From NCBI GenBank assembly GCA_964646605.1, contig CAZYEX010000166.1, positions 1-12,406 on the forward strand: DNA of 12,406 nt. The letters run 5' to 3'. Within the stretch, counting starts at the first letter, position 1, and each line of letters opens with the position of its first letter. Positions 7,251 to 12,406 of the stretch are shown here, in pieces. The DNA comes from SBAX01 sp964646605 (lineage in GTDB: Bacteria > Planctomycetota > Phycisphaerae > UBA1845). Made by a program: the position numbers and the translations under genes. The notes beneath the pieces are model-generated. The model made no database searches, was not told the DNA's origin, and was given only the letters and a program-made list of their open reading frames with translations.

Positions 7251-9350
7251 ATGAGTATAACGGATCACAAACCGAATGACAAGCGGGTACTCGCCGACCG
7301 CCACCGCGATGAACTGCACGCAAGCGGTATCACTGACGCGACGATTGCGGCCGCAGGCGTCTACTCGGCCAACGATGGCGAGGTCCAGAAAATCCTAGGT
7401 CGGCGCTGTTCGACGCACGACCTGACCGGGATCGTCTATCCCTACTGCGACGGGTACGTACGCATTAAACCGGACTCGCCACGTTTCATCGACGGCAAAC
7501 CGGTGAGGTACGAATCGCCCCGCGGCAAGGGCAACCGCGCGTATTTCCCGCCGGGCTTCGCCGAGCTTGAAAAGCAAGGGGGCATCGTCGTCATTACCGA
7601 GGGCGAGAAGAAAGCCCTGGCGGTATCGCAGCTCGATATCGCCTGCATCGGTTTGGTCGGCGTCTGGGGTTGGCAAGTTAAACGGTCCCGAACCGACTCC
7701 GGCAAAGCCTACGGCACGCGGCGGCTGATTCCCGACTTGGAGGGCATCGACTGGAAGGGACGTCAAGTCGTTATCGTGTTCGACTCCGACGCGGCCACGG
7801 ATGACTTTCTGCGCCTGGCCGAGTCCAAGCTATCGACCTTGCTGCAATCCAAGGGCGCGACGGTTTTGGTTGCACGGATTGCCCAAGCCGGGGAGCAAAA
7901 AGTCGGGGCCGATGACCTCATCGTCGCCGACGGGGCCGATGCGTTCCGGGCGCTGCTCGCCGAGGCGCAACCCGCCGAAACCCCGCCGACCCCAGAGCCG
8001 ATGGACTGGGCACGAATGTACCTTGACGACGAGCACCGGACTCCGCGTGGGGTGACGCTACGCTGGCACCATGACGAGTTCTACGCTTGGACGGGAACCC
8101 ATTATCGAACGGTGCCGGACGCCGAAGTGCAGGCGAGCCTATTGCAATTCCTCGACGAGCGGGGGGCGAAGGCGACGGGACACCTGGCGGGCGACGTGCG
8201 GCAATGCCTGGCGTCGGAGGTGCGGATTCCCCATGATATTGAAGCGCCGGTCTGCGTCGAAACACAAGGGTACACACGCCCGAACTGGATTGCGTTCCAA
8301 AACGGGCTGCTACCGTTGAACGATCAAGGCGTCGTCGGTTCCGGCGTTCTTTCGCCGCACACCCCAAACTGGTTTTCGACGTTTGCACTGCCCTATGACT
8401 ACCACCCCGACGCGAAGTGTCCCGTCTGGTTTCAGACACTCGACGAGATATTCGACGGCGACGAAGAGCGCGTGGACTTACTCGGCGAGTGGTTCGGTTA
8501 CTGTCAGACCGATGACACCACCCTGCACGCGATCTTACTCTTGGAAGGACCGCGTCGATCCGGTAAGTCAACGATTCTGCGGACCCTTGCAGCGACCATC
8601 GGGCGTGACAACTGTGTAAGTCCGACCCTTTCGTCGCTACAAGAAACTTTCGGGCTGTGGCCGTTTCTCGGAAAGCGGCTCGCCTACTGTCCCGACGCGC
8701 ACCTCGGGCACGGCGACAAGGCGGCGGGCGTTTTGGAGCGGATCAAATGCATCTCCGGCGAAGACCCGGTTGACGTGCATCGAAAACACCTTCCGACTCT
8801 CACGAATGTCCGACTGCGGATCAAGTTCGCACTGGCCGTGAACGAATTGCCGAAGTTCGGCGACTCCGCCGGGGCACTGGGGCCGCGTGTCCATATCCTC
8901 CCGTGCCGAAACTCATTCGAGGGCAAAGAGGACCGCGGCCTTGAACGGAAAATCACCGCCGAGCTACCGGGAATTTTCAACTGGGGAATCGAGGGGTTGG
9001 GCCGACTTCGGCGACAAGGCGAGTTCACCCGTCCAGCGATGTCCCGGGAAGTCGAAGCCGAGTTCGCGCGGCTGGTGTCACCCTTGAAAGTGTTTGTCGA
9101 AGACCGCTGCATCGTTCGACCTGCGGCCGAAGTATCGCGCGATGACCTATGGGTGGTTTGGAAGCAATGGTGTGAGGACAACGGACACACGGGCGAGTCC
9201 AAGGAACTGCCCGGCTCCAAGGCACTGCTCGGTAGCAGGCTGCGGGCGATGATTCCGGGGCTGGACGGAATCAAACACCGGCAGAGCGGGCGCGAGGTTC
9301 GATTCTACGTCGGCCTATCTCTGCGGGATGGAGCGGTAGTCCAACCATGA
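7251..9350 (+). CDS. Primase-helicase: DUF3854-like TOPRIM domain fused to P4/D5-type SF3 helicase
   Basis: The protein has 699 residues. The ATG at 7251 is chosen because conserved sequence begins there; the frame stays open upstream to 6969, but that part lies over the DUF1580 gene. Residues 1-105 resemble the DUF3854 N-terminus. A TOPRIM fold at about 110-230 shows VVITEGEKKA (Glu117, Glu119) and VVIVFDSDA (Asp178, Asp180). After a Pro-rich linker (240-250) comes a D5-type region, then the SF3 ATPase: Walker A GPRRSGKS (433-440), motif B around RLAYCPDAH (477-484), and motif C/sensor NELPKFGDSAGALGPR (531-546). Phage P4 alpha and related proteins unwind and prime at their own origin. It should initiate replication of the element, with the palindrome just downstream as a candidate site. 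Its stop overlaps the next ATG (ATGA). Confidence 0.92.
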   Translation: MSITDHKPNDKRVLADRHRDELHASGITDATIAAAGVYSANDGEVQKILGRRCSTHDLTGIVYPYCDGYVRIKPDSPRFIDGKPVRYESPRGKGNRAYFPPGFAELEKQGGIVVITEGEKKALAVSQLDIACIGLVGVWGWQVKRSRTDSGKAYGTRRLIPDLEGIDWKGRQVVIVFDSDAATDDFLRLAESKLSTLLQSKGATVLVARIAQAGEQKVGADDLIVADGADAFRALLAEAQPAETPPTPEPMDWARMYLDDEHRTPRGVTLRWHHDEFYAWTGTHYRTVPDAEVQASLLQFLDERGAKATGHLAGDVRQCLASEVRIPHDIEAPVCVETQGYTRPNWIAFQNGLLPLNDQGVVGSGVLSPHTPNWFSTFALPYDYHPDAKCPVWFQTLDEIFDGDEERVDLLGEWFGYCQTDDTTLHAILLLEGPRRSGKSTILRTLAATIGRDNCVSPTLSSLQETFGLWPFLGKRLAYCPDAHLGHGDKAAGVLERIKCISGEDPVDVHRKHLPTLTNVRLRIKFALAVNELPKFGDSAGALGPRVHILPCRNSFEGKEDRGLERKITAELPGIFNWGIEGLGRLRRQGEFTRPAMSREVEAEFARLVSPLKVFVEDRCIVRPAAEVSRDDLWVVWKQWCEDNGHTGESKELPGSKALLGSRLRAMIPGLDGIKHRQSGREVRFYVGLSLRDGAVVQP

Positions 9351-9784
9351 TAGGGCAAGTGCGACAGGTGCGACAGGCAAACTCTTATTGCACGCATGGA
9401 AATCTGTTTTCTTTATGGAAGAGAGAGAATAAGAGTCGCAATAGGGAAACGCCTGCCCCACGTGTCGCACCCGCCTTGAACCCTTACTGCGAGCGAGAAA
9501 CCGGGGTTGTTGCCGAATCACTGGACGCCGAGCCTGTCGCAGTGCCTTCGGGGAGTCACCCCGATTGGGTGCCCATCCCGTTGTCCGCCTGCCTTGTCGA
9601 TCCGCTGCACACCGGACGGCTTATCGGTAAGGTGCCGTCTGGCTGGACGCGGGTCGGTTGGCTGCTGTCCTTGCGTGACCGGCTCAGTCGCGTCGATGAG
9701 CGGGACAACGACCGAGTAGTGTCAGGGCGACTTGAGGCGGAACTGAGGGCAATTGAGCGATGCGTGAGTCAAAAGCCGAGCTGA
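9347..9784 (+). CDS. Hypothetical protein running through the origin-like palindrome
   Basis: The ORF has 145 residues. Its ATG overlaps the primase-helicase stop (ATGA, 9347-9350), which suggests translational coupling; no good Shine-Dalgarno lies at the usual distance. Residues 4-41 are simply the translation of the 112-bp palindrome (GQVRQVRQANSYC, then a Lys/Arg/Ser-rich run) and look dictated by DNA structure rather than protein function. From about residue 47 the sequence becomes protein-like, with WVPIPLSACLVDPLHTGRLIGKVPSGWTRVGWLLSLRDRLSRV and a charged helical end. The true product may start later, for example at TTG 9476. The end overlaps the next gene by 25 bp. No family is recognised. 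Confidence 0.5.
   Translation: MIGQVRQVRQANSYCTHGNLFSLWKRENKSRNRETPAPRVAPALNPYCERETGVVAESLDAEPVAVPSGSHPDWVPIPLSACLVDPLHTGRLIGKVPSGWTRVGWLLSLRDRLSRVDERDNDRVVSGRLEAELRAIERCVSQKPS
9359..9470. repeat. Nested imperfect palindrome with tandem 9-mers; candidate replication origin
   Basis: Two perfect tandem copies of GTGCGACAG lie at 9359-9376, continued by GC. The segment 9451-9470 is the inverse of 9359-9378 at 17 of 20 positions. Inside, ACTCTTATT (9381-9389) and AATAAGAGT (9428-9436) form a perfect 9-bp inverted repeat around a 38-nt loop. TATTGC (9386-9391) and GCAATA (9438-9443) offer an alternative pairing. The stretch 9379-9450 is only about 38% GC in otherwise GC-rich DNA and has pyrimidine-rich then purine-rich tracts. 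Iteron-like repeats beside an easily melted AT-rich core right after an SF3 primase-helicase gene fit an origin. A folded RNA element is the alternative. Confidence 0.55.
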
Positions 9785-10272
9785 CCGACCGGCTCCGGCG
9801 GGAGGGCCGGTGGGAGGCCTTCAAGAAGCGCCGGGAGGAGCTGAAGATCGGGGGCATGGCGGCAAGCGATGCTTGGGACGTGGTCGCTGTGGAGTTCCCT
9901 CCGCCCGTCGCGCCCACCTTAGCAAAGGGGGCTCCTCCCGTCGATCTCCGAGCGCTGAAGGGCAAACCGGCCGTTTCTGTCGTTCAGGCGGCCGCGTGGG
10001 CCTTTGAGCACCTGGACGACGACTGGATCACGCCTGCCGACGCACCGAGTTCCGGGGCGTGGAGTATGCGGGAATGGGCACGGTCGAGCATGGTTGCCCG
10101 GAGTGAGTTCTACAGGACGTTCGTGGCAAAACTGGTGATGCCTCCGCAGGAAGCGGCTCGACAGGGTCAGGATGAAAGAGACGCACACGACCGTGACCTT
10201 GAGAAGCGGCTGTTCGGCTATCCCAAGCCCGATCGGCCGTCGCTCGAAGAGATCATCCGCGCCAAAGACTAG
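9760..10272 (+). CDS. Hypothetical protein, helical, planctomycete element type
   Basis: The protein has 170 residues. ATG 9760 lies 25 bp inside the preceding gene, with AGGG about ten bases upstream as a weak ribosome site. The N-terminus is strongly charged and helical (LTDRLRREGRWEAFKKRREELK, followed by a small DAW motif). The segment after the Pro-rich stretch at 47-60 contains VQAAAWAFEHLDDDW and MREWARSSMVARSEFYRTFVAKLV. The C-terminus is charged (LEKRLFGYPKPDRPSLEEIIRAKD). There is no membrane segment, cysteine cluster or nucleotide motif. Composition and overlap with its neighbour support real coding. I recall similar REGRWEAF-type proteins in planctomycete mobile regions but know no function; a small DNA-packaging or replication accessory protein cannot be excluded. 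Confidence 0.75.
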   Translation: MRESKAELTDRLRREGRWEAFKKRREELKIGGMAASDAWDVVAVEFPPPVAPTLAKGAPPVDLRALKGKPAVSVVQAAAWAFEHLDDDWITPADAPSSGAWSMREWARSSMVARSEFYRTFVAKLVMPPQEAARQGQDERDAHDRDLEKRLFGYPKPDRPSLEEIIRAKD

Positions 10273-10612
10273 CGCAAGTCTTGGCGAAATGTTGGACATT
10301 CAGGCTCGCAGGCGCGATTTGATTCGCACCATCGTGATTCGTCCCAAGTCGGGTTCATGTAGCGGTCGGGCTGGGTTCCCTACGCCCCGAACAAGGGGTC
10401 ATTCGCGCGTGCGCGTACGCGCTAGGAGATACGTCTGGGGAGCGGTGAACGAGAACGGGATTGATGGGGGGCCGGAGGATAGCTTGCATCTATCCGACGG
10501 ACGCGCTCGACATTGGGCGCGCGGGCGTGAGGGGACACACTCCGTCATCGCGACGAAAAGTTTGGCTTCGTGGCATGTTGCACGCGCCGGACTCCGCCGT
10601 AAAATTCTACGT
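10273..10612. other. 340-bp gap without a supported gene
   Basis: The frame of the following gene stays open through this gap, with an ATG at 10289, but the translation is Arg/Gly/Ser-rich without fold-like pattern and uses AGG and AGA codons, so I treat it as non-coding. It contains a perfect 12-bp palindrome GCGCGTACGCGC (10411-10422) and a hairpin GGATAG-CTTGCAT-CTATCC (10477-10495). A promoter-like pair sits at its right end. It breaks the otherwise tightly packed rightward cluster, so a new transcription unit probably starts here. Confidence 0.5.
10578..10605 (+). promoter_or_regulatory. Possible promoter giving a leaderless transcript for the PC4-like gene
   Basis: TAAAAT at 10600-10605 matches the -10 consensus at five of six positions. 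TTGCAC at 10578-10583 is a weak -35, with a 16-bp spacer. The expected start of transcription, about seven bases after the -10, falls at or next to the ATG at 10613, so the message would have essentially no leader. The absence of a Shine-Dalgarno before that ATG fits. The -35 is poor and chance occurrence is possible. Confidence 0.3.
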
Positions 10613-10987
10613 ATGGGGACAATGACCCAAGAGCCGGGCCAGCGCGATCGGGGACCACGTTCGGTTCCGGTCTTAGAAACCACGGACGAACTTATTGCTG
10701 CCGTGCCCTGGGGCCGTTGGCGGCCCGTGCTCGTGTATCGCCGCGAACACGCCGGGCGAACCTGGGTCCGGCTGCGGACGTTCAACAAGCACCGGACGAA
10801 GGGTCACTGGTACCCGTCGCCGCGATTCTTTGTTGTTCCGCAAGCCTGCGCCATGGATCTCGCCAAGGCGATCGAGGCCGCGGCGATCGGCGGGGAGTGC
10901 CATGAGATACCCAGTTGGGTGGGAGAGTTCGAGCGACAGTACGCCGCGAAGTATCCGACCGACCGCTCGAAAGCGGGCTTCGGGTAG
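10613..10987 (+). CDS. Small PC4/YdbC-like protein, probable single-stranded nucleic acid binder
   Basis: The protein has 124 residues from ATG 10613 (a second ATG lies at 10622). After a flexible start, residues 36-96 read RWRPVLVYRREHAGRTWVRLRTFNKHR, then KGHWYPSPRFFVVPQACAMDLAKAIEAAA. This has the order of a PC4-type fold: antiparallel strands with basic and aromatic residues, a KG-x-WYPS-x-RFF loop resembling the W-x-P-T-K-K-G of PC4, and a final helix. PC4/p15-like proteins bind single-stranded DNA; in an element with its own primase this would suit a replication accessory role. I recall similar RLRTFNKHRTKG sequences in planctomycetes. The fold is inferred from pattern only. A 6-bp hairpin (10983-10996) overlaps the stop but lacks a T-run. 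Confidence 0.7.
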   Translation: MGTMTQEPGQRDRGPRSVPVLETTDELIAAVPWGRWRPVLVYRREHAGRTWVRLRTFNKHRTKGHWYPSPRFFVVPQACAMDLAKAIEAAAIGGECHEIPSWVGEFERQYAAKYPTDRSKAGFG

Positions 10988-11352
10988 CTCGCTACCGTAC
11001 CGCGCGGAAGTGCGGGGGATCATCAAGGGCGGTCCGTAGTGTCGGAACGTCGTGCTGCTCGTAGGGGCTTGCGTCGCTACGCATCTCTAGGCAACGAGCT
11101 AGGTGTGCAAACCCACTTCGCGTCTGTCCAGTTGGGCCCCGAGTTTATTGTGGTTTCTTGTGCGATATTGGGGGAGCCCTATTGATGGTTCTTCGTGCGT
11201 CTTTGATACAAGACCGATCATGGGCCGAGCATTCGGGATGCCGTTGCCGGTTGTGGAATCGCGGCGCGCCCGACTTCCGGCGATTCGGGAAGGCGGGGTC
11301 TGGCGCCCTTGTGTACCGTCGGGGGGGCCGCGTCCGTGTCGATTTCCCTCGT
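10988..11352. other. 365-bp convergent gap without a supported gene
   Basis: The region lies between the rightward PC4-like gene and the leftward recombinase stop. Open frames on the plus strand here continue antisense into the recombinase and have no fold-like sequence. The hairpin GGTAGC-TC-GCTACC (10983-10996) overlaps the left boundary. A short less GC-rich patch lies around 11140-11180. No T-run terminator, tRNA-like fold or long repeat was found. It may simply be the junction between two modules of the element. Confidence 0.5.
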
Positions 11353-12051
11353 CTAGGCCGCCCCTCGTCGAACGATTCGCGCGACCGCCTGATGCGTCCA
11401 GCTTCCCGATTTGCCCGTTTTCGTCGGGACGCCCCGGTCGGTCAAGGCCGCGGCGATGCGTTCCAAGGTCCAGCCCATCGAGCGCCAGGACCCGATTTCG
11501 GCTATGACGGCTTGTTCGGACTCGCTCGGGACGAGGGTTGTTCCGTCGGCTGCTAGGTCAAACCCGTAGGGTAGGGTGCCGATGCGCTGGCCGTTGGTGC
11601 GTTTGACGGCCATTGCCGACCGGGTCCGCTCGCGGGTTAGGTTCCGCTCCATCTCGGCCGCGCCGGCGAGAACGACGAGCATGAACCGGCCCGCGGCGCT
11701 GGTGGTGTCGATGGCGTTTCCGCCCAGGTCTACGACGTGGAGGGCAATCCCGGCCTTTTCCCAGCGCTCCACCGTCGTCAGGCAGTCGCCCGCGTTGCGG
11801 AACATCCGATCCAGCTTGAGCATGACCACTCCGTCGGCCTTGCGCTCGCGGATCGCGGTTAGCAGCCGTTGCCCGCCGTCGCGCGATGCCAACGGCTTTC
11901 CGCCCGACACCCCGGCGTCGGTGATGAGGTCCAGCAGTTCCGATCCGCGCATGGTGCAGTAGGCCCGAATCCGCTCAGCCTGCGCTTCCAGGCCCAGGCC
12001 GCTATCCGCTTGTTCGTTCGTCGAACAGCGTGTGTATCCGATTGCTTTCAT
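11353..12051 (-). CDS. Serine recombinase (resolvase/invertase family)
   Basis: The protein has 232 residues. The start is ATG 12049-12051 with GGAG 8 nt upstream on the minus strand. The open frame continues beyond it, but that part is not recombinase-like. The catalytic domain, about 1-150, shows YTRCSTNEQ with nucleophile Ser10 and Arg8, the LDRMFRN motif with Arg82 and Arg85, and GRFMLVVLAGAAEMERNLTRERT, the long dimer helix with Glu135/Arg136. The C-terminus (155-232) has PYGFDLAADG, then a helix-turn-helix WTLERIAAALTDRGVPTKTG and WTHQAVARIVRR. Size fits resolvase/invertase enzymes rather than large phage integrases. It could resolve dimers of the element, invert a segment, or belong to a separate insertion. 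No res site is proven. Confidence 0.92.
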   Translation of the reverse strand: MKAIGYTRCSTNEQADSGLGLEAQAERIRAYCTMRGSELLDLITDAGVSGGKPLASRDGGQRLLTAIRERKADGVVMLKLDRMFRNAGDCLTTVERWEKAGIALHVVDLGGNAIDTTSAAGRFMLVVLAGAAEMERNLTRERTRSAMAVKRTNGQRIGTLPYGFDLAADGTTLVPSESEQAVIAEIGSWRSMGWTLERIAAALTDRGVPTKTGKSGSWTHQAVARIVRRGAA

Positions 12052-12074
12052 GGTTGACACTCCAAAGCCGGGCA

Positions 12075-12106
12075 TCGGCGGCGAGCGCTTGCACGCTAAC
12101 CGCCGA
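12075..12106. repeat. Compound stem-loop upstream of the recombinase gene
   Basis: TCGGCGG (12075-12081) pairs with CCGCCGA (12100-12106), and inside it AGCG (12084-12087) pairs with CGCT (12094-12097), leaving a short loop. It fills the 77-bp gap between the end of the upstream leftward gene and the recombinase start. There is no T-run on the minus strand, so it is not a clear intrinsic terminator. A recombinase binding site or a leader structure is possible, since resolvases often bind just upstream of their own gene. Confidence 0.4.
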
Positions 12107-12128
12107 CACCCGGATAATGGTCTGATCG

Positions 12129-12406
12129 TTAGGCCGCGACGGCTTCCGCCGCCCGGACCTTGAACCGCCGCAACGTATCCGGCAGACCGTCTACAAGGTC
12201 GCGTAGATTGTTCCCGCTCGACCGCCCGTCGTACTTCCCTTGCACGTAGGAAATGAACCGAAAACCATCGGGAATCGGTAGGGAAAGCTCCCGCGCGATA
12301 CGCTCCAGGTGATCGGCCACAGCCCGCGCGTCCGGCTTGCGGAACCGAAACCGACGCCAGCGCGAATACAGGCCGTCTACATCGTCCGCCCACGTCGTTG
12401 CGGTAG
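12129..12406 (-). CDS. C-terminal part of an unidentified protein (5' cut by window edge)
   Basis: The frame is open from the right window edge to TAG/TAA-type stop at 12129-12131 on the minus strand, giving about 91 residues. The GTG at 12318-12320 could be a start, but readable protein-like sequence continues upstream of it (WADDVDGLYSRWRRFRFRK), so the gene most likely begins outside the window. The sequence includes DHLERIARELSLPIPDGFRF and SYVQGKYDGRSSGNNLRDLVDGLPDTL, mixed helical and soluble, with no membrane segment or known motif. It is in the same direction as the recombinase, with 77 bp between them, so both may be in one transcript. No family is recognised. Confidence 0.6.
   Translation of the reverse strand, partial: TATTWADDVDGLYSRWRRFRFRKPDARAVADHLERIARELSLPIPDGFRFISYVQGKYDGRSSGNNLRDLVDGLPDTLRRFKVRAAEAVAA

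Larger units (their letters stand above)
4260..12406. mobile_element. Integrated element at tRNA-Ile (left part; right end not in window)
   Basis: The stretch starts behind an intact tRNA-Ile. It contains a tyrosine recombinase, a zinc-finger/winged-helix-like protein, a DUF1580-type HTH protein, a P4/D5-type primase-helicase with an origin-like palindrome, short overlapping hypotheticals, a small PC4-like protein and a serine recombinase. Integration plus autonomous replication genes fit an integrative plasmid, satellite-phage-like element or genomic island. No virion, portal, terminase, relaxase or type IV secretion gene is seen. Base composition looks similar to the left-hand chromosome, so the donor is probably a related bacterium. 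The boundary at 4260 is inferred. Confidence 0.65.

Noticed and set aside
10172..10612. Upstream extension of the PC4-like gene frame
   Set aside because: First part overlaps the 170-aa gene; the remainder is low-complexity Arg/Gly/Ser with rare codons.
10983..10996. Hairpin GGTAGC-TC-GCTACC at the PC4-like stop codon as an intrinsic terminator
   Set aside because: Short stem with a two-base centre and no following T-run.
11103..11556. Two plus-strand open frames of about 130 aa
   Set aside because: Largely antisense to the serine recombinase and not protein-like.
4279..12100. Shared 8-mer GTTAGCGT near the tRNA (4287-4294) and on the minus strand near 12092-12099, considered as element-end repeats
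   Set aside because: Too short, extra matches do not extend, and chance occurrence in 8 kb is easy.
12052..12393. 114-residue N-terminal extension of the serine recombinase frame
   Set aside because: Overlaps the upstream leftward gene in another frame; the recombinase fold begins exactly at ATG 12049-12051 with a good ribosome site.
1..12406. CRISPR array, toxin-antitoxin pair, restriction or other known defence genes
   Set aside because: No regularly spaced repeats and no recognisable protein motifs of these systems were found.

Overview
The window reads as planctomycete DNA (phylum Planctomycetota). It is GC-rich and weak in Shine-Dalgarno sites. It carries a zinc-ribbon receptor-type Ser/Thr kinase linked to an ECF sigma factor, a membrane protein ending in a dockerin-like calcium motif, a DUF1580-type small protein, and a C-terminal winged-helix-like module that I recall from many planctomycete hypotheticals. 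The assignment rests on family recognition, not on a search.

Left part (1-4259), apparently chromosome. The 3' end of an unidentified gene (1-189, +) converges with a leftward three-gene cluster: a 907-aa kinase with zinc ribbon and many membrane helices (1352-4075), an ECF sigma factor (685-1320) and a 146-aa single-pass membrane protein with an EF-hand/dockerin loop (202-642). Gaps of 31 and 42 nt suggest one transcript and one signalling module. Diverging from it is a complete tRNA-Ile(GAT) at 4187-4259 with a good sigma-70 promoter and no encoded CCA.

Right part (4260-12406), a mobile island whose right end is not in the window. A tyrosine recombinase (4374-5555) sits directly behind the tRNA 3' end, the classic layout of an element integrated in a tRNA gene. 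The 114 bp between them hold four consecutive inverted repeats, one of which reads as an intrinsic terminator on the minus strand. Rightward genes follow: a 370-aa zinc-finger/winged-helix-like protein, a DUF1580-type HTH protein, a TOPRIM plus SF3 primase-helicase of the P4/D5 type (7251-9350), and two hypotheticals that overlap head to tail. Immediately after the primase-helicase stop lies a 112-bp imperfect palindrome (9359-9470). It has tandem 9-bp repeats, an AT-rich centre and a second nested perfect inverted repeat. It is the best candidate for the replication origin and the most interesting feature here.

Beyond a 340-bp gap comes a small PC4-like protein with a possible leaderless promoter. 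After a 365-bp convergent gap, a leftward serine recombinase (11353-12051) is preceded by a gene cut by the window edge. No capsid, terminase, conjugation or obvious defence gene is visible, so the element looks like a self-replicating integrative plasmid or satellite, at least in the part seen.
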